From Smittium mucronatum (taxonomy: Eukaryota; Kickxellomycota; Harpellomycetes; Harpellales; Legeriomycetaceae): a stretch of DNA of 13,653 nucleotides. Below are positions 1 through 8,756 of the stretch, piece by piece. The position numbers and the translations under genes were made by a program. The DNA is taken from the NCBI GenBank assembly GCA_001953115.1, contig LSSL01007688.1:1-13653 (forward strand). Direction: 5' to 3'. Under the pieces are notes generated by a model. That model was given only the letters and a program-made list of their open reading frames with translations. It did not search any database and was not told the origin of the DNA. The stretch's first letter is position 1. Each line of letters begins with the position of its first letter.

Positions 1-2
1 GC

Positions 3-197
3 AAAATCGATGTGCCTGAAACTGTCGAATACATCTTATAAAATTGCTCTCGATGGGATAGACAGCGAAACGAAACGATCTGCCGGTTCATACCAGCACC
101 GATCCGCTCAGACATAAAAAACCAACTTTCTAATTTCAATGAATCCCGTTTGGGGAAAGTCGGAAAACTCCTTGGTGGGAGTCTAAACATACTTTAA
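3..197 (+). pseudogene. Relic of LINE ORF2 C-terminus (after the reverse transcriptase domain)
   Basis: The frame opens at the window edge with KIDVPETVEYIL, is broken by TAA at 39-41, and continues NCSRWDRQRNE before running to a TAA at 195-197. The pattern E-T-(V/A)-E-(H/Y)-(I/V)-L followed shortly by a Cys and an aromatic or basic stretch is typical of the Cys/His motif near the C-terminus of many LINE ORF2 proteins. There the Glu-Thr-x-Glu-His precedes the last zinc-binding Cys. Here His is replaced by Tyr and the codon after Ile-Leu is a stop, so the copy looks dead. The remaining 45 or so residues are basic and not individually diagnostic. The upstream Cys residues and the polymerase domain would be left of the window. 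Recognition rests on one short motif. Confidence 0.45.
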
Positions 198-302
198 TTC
201 GGCTACAAGCTGACACCGACGATCAAAAATTTGTGTTGGAAACAGCCAAATTTCTGATTGGCATCCGCGTGCCACGAACACTTAAGCTCCAGAGTTTAAG
301 TG
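167..302 (+). other. Three small stem-loops near the retrotransposon 3' end
   Basis: Three perfect short inverted repeats follow one another on the plus strand. ACTCC 167-171 pairs with GGAGT 178-182 (6-nt loop). GCCAA 245-249 pairs with TTGGC 258-262 (8-nt loop). CACTTAA 279-285 pairs with TTAAGTG 296-302 (10-nt loop). The first lies inside the ORF2 relic, the other two in the presumed 3' UTR. In several LINE families a structured 3' tail is what the reverse transcriptase recognises, so such a role is possible here, but that is inference. Stems of 5 bp also arise by chance. Confidence 0.35.
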
Positions 303-443
303 ATTCACCAGCCCCCTTGAACCAATGCCCTCGAGGTATGGAGCTGCTAGAGCGGCAGAGGGGAGTTGGATGAATTTTTTTTGAAAATTTTCACTTTTTT
401 TAATTTTTTTAAATTTGTTATTATAACTGTTTATTAACTTCAA

Positions 444-449
444 AATAAA
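444..449 (+). promoter_or_regulatory. AATAAA polyadenylation signal of the retroposed transcript
   Basis: AATAAA lies 8 bases before the first base of the 18-A run. This close spacing to a genomic poly(A) tract is expected for a polyadenylated RNA copied into DNA. In DNA this AT-rich the hexamer alone would mean little, so the call depends on the tail and the G+C-rich body upstream. Confidence 0.55.
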
Positions 450-457
450 TTTCCAGT

Positions 458-475
458 AAAAAAAAAAAAAAAAAA
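458..475 (+). repeat. 18-base poly(A) tract, retroposon tail
   Basis: An uninterrupted run of 18 A, the longest homopolymer I see in the window, ends the G+C-rich block and is followed by ordinary AT-rich DNA. It marks the 3' junction of the insertion. Its intactness would suggest a not very old insertion, in mild conflict with the stop codon in the ORF2 relic. Confidence 0.6.
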
Positions 476-935
476 GTTTAATATATTTATTTATCAATTA
501 AAACATGTCGATAGATAATAAAATATAGTAGCACAATTTAAAATATAATTAGTATTAAATGCGATATTTTCGCTAACAGCCCCTCATATCAATAAATAAA
601 ATAATTGTAAAGATATTCTTCCATTAGGAAAATGCGATATAAAAATCAGTCTATTTTTGCGATTTACCTTAAAAAATACTTAACTAATAATATTATTCGA
701 TTTATTATTATGTATCAAGCATATAAAATTTCTGTCAATTTGGCATTTTTCAGATCAATTTAGCAAACAAATATATATTGAATTATAGACTGAAGATAAT
801 ATCTCATAATAAAATACCATTTAAAAATATTATAAATTACGATTATTTTTTATTTTTATATTGAAAATTTTTTTTCAGATAACATCATTAAAAATATACT
901 AAAAAAATATTAGAAAAAAAAATAGACGTATATAA
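476..935. other. AT-rich filler, nothing recognised
   Basis: This stretch is very AT-rich, with short A and T runs and no convincing open frame, RNA fold or repeat on either strand. I see nothing to annotate in it. Confidence 0.6.
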
Positions 936-1063
936 AATACTATTATTCTAACTAAAATAAGCTTCTTTGCCGTACTACTGGCTGTATTCCAACGTGAAAA
1001 CGGTTTAATGTACCAACCAAAGACACTATCTGGCATTTCTTCAAGTAAGCAGGATGACTGAGG
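936..1063. pseudogene. G+C-richer coding-like patch, strand undecided
   Basis: On the plus strand one frame is open from 936 to 1058 and ends in TGA at 1059-1061. Its later part includes FFAVLLAVFQRENGLMYQ and then PKTLSGISSSKQDD. On the minus strand another frame is open from 1063 downwards (after a TAG at 1064-1066), with LLEEMPDSVFGWYIKPF followed by SRWNTASSTAKKL, and then dissolves into AT-driven residues. Both use mixed codons unlike the surrounding DNA, and only one, if either, was ever translated. I do not recognise a family. The patch starts abruptly near 960 and joins the island that follows, so it may be part of the same decayed mobile element. Neither frame has a plausible start. 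Confidence 0.25.
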
Positions 1064-1226
1064 CTACATGTAGTTAATAATTAAGCTCTTTTTTAATGAA
1101 AAATAGTTCATTGAAGCTACTGATATTCTAATTAGAGAATACTTTTGACAGGATTAATAAATTTAGGCCCCCACCAAAACGTAGGTTTGATCGAAATGGC
1201 TTTTCTACAAATAGCTGTTAACGCTA

Positions 1227-1358
1227 AAATTCATCTGACTGTTTAACGCTGGAATTTTGCACTAGACTATGAATCAGCTGTGCTAAGAAATCTTTTCCTT
1301 CTTTTTCGAGATTGTCAAGCTTTGGAATCGCCATCCTCGGAATCTCTTTGCGCTGTCT
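1227..1358 (-). pseudogene. Coding-like fragment, 44 codons, unknown protein
   Basis: On the minus strand 44 codons are open between two TAG codons (1359-1364) upstream and TAG (1224-1226) downstream. The peptide is hydrophilic, with a basic start (RQRKEIPRMAIPKLDN), an acidic and basic middle (LEKEGKDF) and an amphipathic stretch (LAQLIHSLVQN). Codons include CGC, CCG, GCG and CTG, foreign to the AT-rich surroundings, so the fragment probably descends from a real coding sequence. The same phase stays free of TGA from about 1429 down to 1070, interrupted only by TAG and TAA. I do not recognise the family. With no intact start or end, the best reading is an eroded mobile-element or captured gene fragment. 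Confidence 0.3.
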
Positions 1359-1435
1359 CTACTACTCCTAACTAAGATTAGTAAAACTCTGAGAGAATTT
1401 TAATTTTAGTTTACTTCGAAAAGTTCACTATTAAG

Positions 1436-1471
1436 CCCCTAAAAAACGGAAAGGTATTTCACTCTTAGGGG
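1436..1471. repeat. CCCCTAA / TTAGGGG hairpin
   Basis: CCCCTAA at 1436-1442 pairs perfectly with TTAGGGG at 1465-1471 around a 22-base loop. G+C-rich arms are rare in this DNA. The sequence closes the G+C-richer island, so it may be a mobile-element end. It is a single copy, not a telomere array. Confidence 0.3.
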
Positions 1472-1833
1472 GACCATAAAAATTATATATTTTTTTATTT
1501 TTACTTTATTTTATCTTTTTACTCTTCTTTTAGAAAATTTTTCATCATTTCAAGGAGGTGTCAAATAACGTTATAATTTACATAATAAAAACAGTTTTTC
1601 ATATTATCGCGCTTTCTTAGGAGACTAGGATAGAAATAAATATAAATTCGATAGTTTGGATAAAATAGATTAAGAAATCTGGGGGTGCTAAATAAATTTA
1701 AGTATTTGTCCTAAAAAAAATTAATCTAAAGAATATTCTATAAATAAATAGTACTGAGTATCATATCCTTTCTACAATCTTAATATTTTCACTTATTGTG
1801 GATATAGCCTAACAATTAAGCTGCAGGACTAAT

Positions 1834-1880
1834 GAGGTTTATATATAATGATATCAACATATTATTATAAATAAAACCTC
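1834..1880. repeat. Foldback hairpin with 21-22 bp arms and a 4-base loop
   Basis: The left arm (1834-1854) and right arm (1859-1880) are reverse complements apart from one extra base in the right arm and two mismatches, one of which would be a G-U pair in RNA. The loop is CAAC. The outermost pairing GAGGTTT with AAACCTC (disturbed only by the extra A) has mixed composition, so the fold is not merely AT self-complementarity. Candidates are a tiny foldback element, the remnant of a larger palindromic transposon, or a transcribed hairpin. The loop is shorter than usual for a microRNA precursor. A pyrimidine tract follows directly. Confidence 0.5.
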
Positions 1881-1903
1881 TCTCCCACTCCCTTCCCCTC
1901 TAC
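1877..1903 (+). repeat. Pyrimidine-only tract next to the hairpin
   Basis: About 27 bases are C and T with two A interruptions, C-rich in a region otherwise almost without C. The tract starts inside the end of the hairpin's right arm. It could be a polypyrimidine splice signal, a slippage product or part of a mobile-element end. No exon is seen after it. Confidence 0.3.
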
Positions 1904-1904
1904 T

Positions 1905-4900
1905 TTCAATTGAAAGTGTATAGATGATTTTTTTAAGAATTATATCATAGTTAAAAGTATCATAATTTAAATTTCTTGCCCACCTTTTATTATACATTAA
2001 AATACTAGTGGTTTTATTATTAAAACAACATAAATATTGTTAAAAAGATGAGAGAAAGATGAGGAGTTAATGATAGAACAATGTTTAGTAGAAGTTTTAA
2101 AATTAGTTTTTATAATATAGGTTATTAAATTTATATTATCGAATGATATTAGTTTAATTCATTGAGAGGGCATTTTTGGATTGAATCGAATTTAACTCTT
2201 TTCGCGGAGAAATTGATATATATAAAGTTTTATAACTGCAAATTCCAGTAATAAAATAGTACTCAAAATTTTAATCATTATCATTAGTTTACTATTAAGA
2301 AAATTTTAAAATTTTAAATATTAACAATTTTAATAAATAGATTTTTTTTAAATAAATTAGTTAAATAAGTTTGAATTAGTATTCCGTTTTTTTTTGTTTC
2401 TACTTTTATAACATCTTGATGAAGTGTTATTTCTAAAATATTAGTAATGATATAATCTCAAATTAAGAATATATGTGGATTTTTTTTTTAATTAGAAAAT
2501 CTTTACAGCTAAAAAAATGACCTTTCAACTATTTTTTCTTACAAAAACAAAAAAAAATTCCTCAACTTTCTTATTCAATGAATCTTTTCTAGTCAAATTA
2601 AGATTTCAGAGAGAAGTATGAACTATTTCTGTTTAGGATAGATCAGCTCCGTAATATTCTACTAAAAGTAATTATATTACCCATTTTTAATGATTTCTTT
2701 GGATTTATTTTTATTTTTATGGATGTTTCTATTTTATTATATTTATTTCTTGAGAGTTCAGGTTTCAAAAAATCTTTATTTCTTTTTAAAACATCTACAA
2801 AGACATAAAAATAATTATTATTTTAACTTCTTCCTATTTTTTTTATTTCTCATTAGAGGTAATCTTCAAATATTCTAGGCAGTGATTAGTAGATGCTGGG
2901 AGTATAAAAATCTTTCATATAAGCTACCACTCTTTTTGAAGGCATTAAATCAATATTTATAATTAAATTTAAAATTTTATTAAAGTTTCTCCATTTCTCT
3001 ATATAAAAATTTTCGGATATTTTATAAAAAAATTATATTGTTTCAAACTTGTATTTTTTTATATTAGAATATTTTTTGAAAATAAACTATTTATCGCATA
3101 AGAGGCAATAAAATATTTTCGGAAAAATGGAACAGATAGTGATTTTTTTTTTTTGATAAATTTTTGGTATAAATTTATAATCTGTTTTACTGAATCGGTT
3201 ATCATTTTTTTTATTTTTCAATTCAAAAAAATTACTGCAACTTCTATTTCAATATTATTTGATATCAGGAGTTGAACTCTAGTGTATGTCGATTTTTTAT
3301 GTAAATCGATATCTGGTTTAAATATTGCAAATTTTCTGATACTCCTGTAGTGTTTACAGAATAACTTACTTTCAAAAAATTAAAATTTGAGCAAAATACA
3401 TGCTTTTGAAAATAAAGAAATTTAATAGCACTTAAAATATTCATTAAAGTTCACAAATTTTGTATAAGTTATATATACTCTAATTATAATTTTTCAGAAA
3501 TTTTCAATTTTAATTTAAATACTAAAACATATTCTTGAAGTCATCTAGTTTTGAATTTTTCATTATATTTGTTTTTTTTGCTTCATTTAAAAAATTCTAT
3601 GTATTTTTTAAATCTCCTCTTTTAATTATATTAATAGTGATTTTTTTATGCTGCTTAATTATGTCTAAAAATAGAGAAAAAATATCTTTTTCTCATATCC
3701 ATTCGCTTTCTCGATATATCATTTTTGATAATATGAAAATATTGGAAATTTAAAACTCTCAAATTTTCAGTTTCGGGGAGGCATATTTTTTCCAGGAAGT
3801 AAAATAAAATCAACTTGAAGTTGTTTAAATTCATATAATAATCTATCCTCCAAAATGATCAATATTAAAATATTACTTTTTTTATATTTGATTCCACTCA
3901 CATCAAATATTTTTCTGATATTTATTACTCATAGAAATTTTTTAAATTTTTCTAATTTGATATATAATTGGTTAAATGAAATTTTTTTAAAGTTAATGTA
4001 ATGAATTATTGTATTTAGCATATATTTAAGTATTTTTTTGGGGAATTTTAATTTAAAAATATATTTATATATATAGACTTTGATATTAGGTGTTTTAAAA
4101 AAATTAATCCAACAATATGTTTTATTTTTTTTATTTAATAGAAATACCTGTGAGTAATTTCTATTAAAAATTGTGAAATTTTATTTTGGATATAACATTT
4201 ATAAACTGATTATTATTATAAATTATCCAAACTAAACCGAAAGTTCATAAATTTATCCAATATTTTTTTTAACGACAGATAATGATCAAAATAACCTTTT
4301 TTTATTCAAATCAGATTAAAAATTTAATTCAAACTTTTTAATGAAATGAACTCCTTTTTTTGGTATTTTTAATGAATTAAATTAAATAATATAAAATAAT
4401 ATTTTTATACTGCTTTAGAAAGTTTACAATATAGATTAAATGCTAAAAAACTTTAGAAATCGAGAAAGTAAATTTATTTTGGGACAAACGTGATTATTTC
4501 GAAAATTCAGAATCATTAAAAAAAAATTCTCCAATTTCAAAAAAATAACAATTTTGCAATTTGACGATTTTTACTTAAGTTGACATAATTCCATAATTTC
4601 TTAAAAGGAGTATTGATAAAATATATTGTTATTGAATCCAAATTTTGATAAAAATTTTAACCAATCTTAATAAAAATATAATTTAAAGTTATAAAATTTA
4701 AATTTAAATAATTTAATGTATAACTTTTAAGAATCAGAGAGATAACTCTTAAAATGTCGTAATATTAATTTAAAATTAATAAATTTTAATTATAAAATGA
4801 ATAGTGAAAAAAAAAATTAAAGTTGAATTTTTTGACTCCATTTATGATAGGCTGAAACTTAATTAATAGATATGTTTAAAATATATAATACTTGAATACA

Positions 4901-6515
4901 AATATTGAAAATGTTTTTTTTTTGTATTACTCATCTTTATTATTGATATTAAACAAGGGAGGTTTTAAAATAAAAGTAATAAAATTTGTAATTTTTTTAT
5001 GAATACTTTTAGAATAATCTTATTAATATTTATTCAGAAACTTTTATATATCTTAAATTAGATAGCCTAGTCGAAAAAAAATGGAAAAATATATTAATTT
5101 TTGTCTTCTATAACCAAAAAAATGATTTTTTTATAATTTGATTGTTAAAACTAAAAATTAAACGTAAATTGATAATATTTTGTTTTATTAGGAAAATTAA
5201 TGCTTTTTTAACTATTAAAATTAATGTAGTATAATTCAAGTTATCCTATGTATTTTATTAGTAAGATATAGCTATAAAATTTTTTCTAATCAGTTTTATA
5301 AAATATTATACATATTTTAAATGACTCACATATAAAAAAGCAAATATTAAATATGTATTAATTACATAAACATATTATACGTATTTTGTTAAAAAAAGAG
5401 AAATAATGATTAGATTTTGGACCTTTTTAAATTAATAATTAGTCATTTCCAGATAACATGTTTATTTAAAATATAAATAGGTAGAATAAAAAAAAAATTT
5501 AATTTAGCTAAAAAAAAAAATCATTTAGAATGTTTGCCAATCAAATATAAAGATTGAAAAATAGTTATAAATTTTCAAAAAAAATCAATAGAAGTGAATT
5601 TGAGTAAATTATGAATCAAGTTAAAAGTTGTTTGTGATCAGGAAATGTTTTTAAAAAAATATCAAATTTTAAAATAACCATAAATAAAATAAACAAAGTT
5701 TATCAAAATTACATATAATCAATATTAAAAATTTTGGATAAAATATTTCTTGGATTCTATATTTTACCCTAAATTTCTACTTATAAAATCCATCAAGTGT
5801 TCAATTTAGCATTATTCAATTCGAATTACAAAAATAAGTATTATTATTTGTTGATATGATTTTTGAAAAAAAAACCTATATAATATAAATTGAGTCGAAT
5901 AGATGTGGAAAAGTTTATTTTTTTGGTTTTCCATCATTTGAAAAAATCCAAATGAAATGACCATGTAATATAGCCATATTTTCTATTTGGTTTTTGAAAT
6001 TTCCAAATCAACCTCCCACCCATAAGATTACATAAACCCATAAAAAATATTTTTAGTTTTGATAGCCATAGTAAAAAATAAAATTTTACGAGTTTCAAGT
6101 AGTTGTGGATCAATTAATCCTGTATAATTTCTAATTGATTCAGATGTCTATGATTCAAAAACATTTAAAGAATTCTATAAGAATCTAGAAAATACTCTGC
6201 ACTTAATTTACTTTATATCAAAATTTTTTGAAAATATAGGTAGTTTATGCAAAATATTGCTCATAAAATCTGGAATCGGAAGAGGCTGAAATTCAAAATT
6301 TGTACCTAAGATCAATTTTTTATTCTTTCATATTTACGTAAGTATTCATATAAAAATTGAAAATCCAAGAAGGAAAAACAACACATCTGCTTCATAAATA
6401 TACACTATGTTTTGTTATTAGACACAATATTTAGGGGTCCGTGACTATAATAGATATTTGGTAAAATAAAAAAATAAGATAATTGGCTAAACAGTTTTCA
6501 TTCAAAATAATTTTG
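1905..6515. other. AT desert without supportable genes
   Basis: About 4.6 kb of very AT-rich DNA made of short A and T runs. Frames open for 60-70 codons at 2690-2878 and 3535-3753 (plus) encode almost only Phe, Leu, Ile, Tyr and Lys, as expected from T-rich DNA, and I do not count them as genes. Minor imperfect inverted repeats occur, for example around 5932-5997 (CATTTG / CAAATG and AAATCC-type arms). No RNA gene, satellite array or recognisable mobile element is visible. Confidence 0.55.
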
Positions 6516-6540
6516 ATTTTGATCTAAATTTTTGTAACGT

Positions 6541-6846
6541 GTTCTTCAAAAATCGACAAACTGGTTATTACGAAGAGGTGAAGATGTTTTAATATGTTAA
6601 ACACTTTATATTTCGAGTTAAGTGTAAGATGGATGTTATTGTGATGGTAGATTTACCTCTGTCTGCCACATATTAGAAGGTTCGATGCATGATATGTCAG
6701 TATCTAAGCTAATGGAAATAAATTAGCGTAAATTTCTTGTAAATGAAATAAATGATAATAAAATAGCTTGTAATGGATCCCAGTAAGAATCATCAATAAT
6801 TTTTGATAAGAAGTATAGAACTGTTTTACTTATACGTCGAAAAAAA
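6541..6846 (+). pseudogene. Interrupted coding-like frame, unknown protein
   Basis: One plus-strand phase reads protein-like for about 100 codons but contains five stops in the standard code, at 6598, 6619, 6625, 6724 and 6784, all TAA or TAG, and ends at TAA 6847-6849. The longest clean stretch (6628-6723, 32 codons) runs DGCYCDGRFTSVCHILEG and then SMHDMSVSKLMEIN. The next two (6727-6783 and 6787-6846) include RKFLVNEINDNKIACNGSQ and YRTVLLIRRKK. Codon use is richer in G and C than the flanks. Four Cys fall in the first part, but I recognise no motif or family. It is likely a decayed gene or mobile-element fragment. Confidence 0.3.
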
Positions 6847-7305
6847 TAATGGTTTTATATCATATAAAATTTATAACCATTTTTTTTAAGTGCAAATAAT
6901 AGAAGCTGATATTACAAATTAAAAAAAATACTAGGTTAGTTTAAGATAAAATTTGAAGAATAAAAGGTTTATTTCTTTTTTCGAGATTGAAAATTATGTC
7001 AAAAATAATTAGAGAAAATTACAAAAGTACGCTTGAAAAATTAAATATATATGCTGATATTTGTATTGAGTTGTCAAATTATCTCATATCGCTGTAACTA
7101 TTCACAATAAAGACTCAAGATATCGTCAAATGATATTAATTAAAATACCAAAATGGATCAGAGAAAATAAGGAGAAGAAAATCGTACTCGAAAATAAAAT
7201 ATCAATATAAAAATCATTCAGGGAAGAATAATTTCATATTTTTAATATTAATTTGGTAGGTTAAATTATTATAATTAGTTCAAATAGTTAAGATCAAAAT
7301 TTTTT

Positions 7306-7385
7306 AAATATATATATATTTTCAGATCCCAAAGATGGCGTTTCAGTATTTTCAAGATGTCCCCACGATTGAAATTATTCATATA
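7306..7385 (+). other. Splice-acceptor-like site followed by a tiny open frame
   Basis: A TA repeat and T run end in TTTTCAG at 7319-7325. Nine bases later an ATG in good context (CAAAGATGG, ATG at 7335) opens 17 codons, MAFQYFQDVPTIEIIHI, ending in TAA at 7386-7388. The combination looks like an intron 3' end plus a short exon, and the local base composition is higher in G and C. No donor site or neighbouring exon could be matched, so it may well be chance. Confidence 0.12.
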
Positions 7386-7389
7386 TAAA

Positions 7390-8340
7390 TATTTATCTTC
7401 CATTTTTAGAAACAAAATTGCGCTTCTGCATAATTACTTTCACCTAATTTATCCAGCCATATTGCTCAATTTCTTTTGATCCATTTTTATTTGCTGTATT
7501 GAAAGAATAACCAATTCGAAGTTTGTATGTCTGTATTTCTTTATTTCTTTCTTAAGACTCCGAAAACATAGTTTTAAATGGTTTAAAACACTAAAAACAT
7601 TAAAATATATATATTCGCTCTGAAAATAATTAAAATGCGAGTAAGTAAATAATAATAGCGATCTAAAAAAAATTTATAATAGAATTTGATCTTAATTAAA
7701 AAAATCTGATAAATTAAAGTCATTAAATAATCATATACACCCAATATATAGATGATTTTTTCCCCAAAAAATAAATTATGCTGTTTTTTCACTCTTATAT
7801 CTAAATAGAAATTAAAGTAGTATGTTTTTGATTGATAAAAAATAATTTGCTTTGAAAATTGAAGTTTTATACTCATAACAGGTACATGATATTTATTTGT
7901 TTATTATAAATAAAACGTCTCCATATTGTGAATTTTCGAATAAAAAATGATTGAAACTATGAAAGATCAAATAAATCGTAATTTTTAAAATATAAACATA
8001 AATCAAGTATAAATACTTCTCTATAATGCTCTCAGTGAAATCATTTTTCTAAGAAGGATTGTTAAATGAGTTTAAAAAGACATATGTTTGATTTTATTTA
8101 CAGTTTCGTAAAAAAAAAATCAACTTTCATTATTATAACTCTCTAATTATTAATAAAAAATGAATATTCAAATGAGATATCCAATAAAGAAAATTCAAGT
8201 ATTTTCCTAGATAATTTTTTATTTGAGAAATGATAGATATTTCAATATCAATTTGCTTATTTTTCTAGCAAAAATCTTGATTTTATATCTTTTTAAATTA
8301 ATTTTATCTGCGAATAAATGCTAAAAATTTTCAAGAACAA
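7390..8340. other. AT-rich stretch, no gene supported
   Basis: The only long frame is on the minus strand at 7583-7876 (97 codons). Its product is nearly all Ile, Phe, Leu, Tyr and Lys, with no signal peptide, motif or regular helix pattern I recognise. Such a run is only moderately unlikely by chance in DNA of this composition. Nothing else is visible. Confidence 0.45.
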
Positions 8341-8375
8341 AGAGTAACTACGGTCCTTGTTATGCAGTAGACTTA

Positions 8376-8404
8376 ACCTTATGAAAGACTTATTACCATA
8401 AGGT
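8376..8404. repeat. Hairpin, 8-bp arms
   Basis: ACCTTATG at 8376-8383 and CATAAGGT at 8397-8404 are perfect reverse complements around a 13-base loop. It sits at the left border of the G+C-richer island, just beyond the last coding-like patch on the minus strand. A terminator or element-end role is possible but not shown. Confidence 0.3.
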
Positions 8405-8411
8405 GATTTCA

Positions 8412-8549
8412 GATGATCAATAGAAAAACAGAAGTGTGAACTTTCTTCTTCTTAAAGTCAGCCCCATTAATCGGGGGCGTGTAAATATAATCATCGGTGG
8501 AACGGGATGTAGTAAAGGAATCATTTAGTATAAAGTTACAGTAGTGTTT
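8412..8549 (-). pseudogene. Coding-like patch, 46 codons, unknown protein
   Basis: The minus-strand frame is open from 8549 to 8412, after TAG-TAA at 8555-8550 and before TGA at 8411-8409. The middle reads STDDYIYTPPINGADFKKKK and has normal mixed codons (ACG CCC CCG, GGG GCT GAC). The end (VHTSVFLLII) becomes hydrophobic. A hairpin GCCCC 8461-8465 / GGGGC 8474-8478 lies inside it and may simply be codon coincidence. The patch is in the same phase as the patch at 8757-8927 and as the Gag-like relic at 9417-9680, which suggests they once belonged to one reading frame. I do not recognise a family. Confidence 0.3.
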
Positions 8550-8756
8550 TTACTAACAGGTTATATAATTATAAGGGGTCAATTTTAACTAAACTCTTAC
8601 AAATTAACTCTAACTTGATGATATTTTTGGAATCTATAACAGCAGTATAACATAGTTAGAATAAACTTTTTTATTTCTAAATGAAATGAAAAGAAATTTT
8701 ATCTAAGTAAAATTCGGTTGAAAATGTCGATACTTTTTCCTCTCCGTATTTTTTTA

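Larger units (their letters stand above)
1..475 (+). mobile_element. 3' end of a poly(A)-tailed non-LTR (LINE-type) retrotransposon, cut by the window edge
   Basis: Bases 1-372 are close to half G+C, in sharp contrast to everything after them. The block ends in an AT-rich stretch with AATAAA at 444-449 and a run of 18 A at 458-475, the classic 3' end of a retroposed transcript on the plus strand. Frame 3 (3-197) reads like the cysteine-containing C-terminus of LINE ORF2, with the motif ETVEYIL, an interrupting TAA, then NCSRW. Bases 198-457 would be the 3' UTR, holding small stem-loops at 245-262 and 279-302. The 5' part lies outside the window, so target-site duplication and length cannot be judged. 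The alternative is a retroposed copy of a host mRNA. The clade (for example Jockey, R1 or CR1-like) cannot be settled. Confidence 0.6.

Noticed and set aside
1..372. G+C-rich block as part of rRNA
   Set aside because: I recognise no rRNA core segments. The poly(A) tail, AATAAA and ORF2-like motif fit a retrotransposon instead.
282..497. 71-codon minus-strand frame beginning in T-rich DNA
   Set aside because: It runs antisense through the poly(A) tail and 3' UTR of the retrotransposon. The run of Phe is the tail itself.
1551..1560. AAGGAGGTG resembling a bacterial ribosome-binding site
   Set aside because: No start codon or open frame follows, and the window is eukaryotic in character.
1798..1870. 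tRNA-like appearance starting GGATATAGCC
   Set aside because: No closing acceptor or anticodon stem. The region is better explained by the foldback hairpin at 1834-1880.
2690..2878. 62-codon plus-strand frame rich in Phe, Leu and Tyr
   Set aside because: Composition follows from T-rich DNA, with no motif and no coding-like codon mix.
3535..3753. 72-codon plus-strand frame
   Set aside because: It starts at TTG, is dominated by Phe, Ile and Lys, and lies within the AT desert without any supporting signal.
7583..7876. 97-codon minus-strand frame, the longest in the window
   Set aside because: Nearly all Ile, Phe, Leu, Tyr and Lys. With a stop chance near one in ten per codon, a run like this among thousands of frame segments is only mildly surprising. 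No receptor or membrane-protein pattern was recognised.
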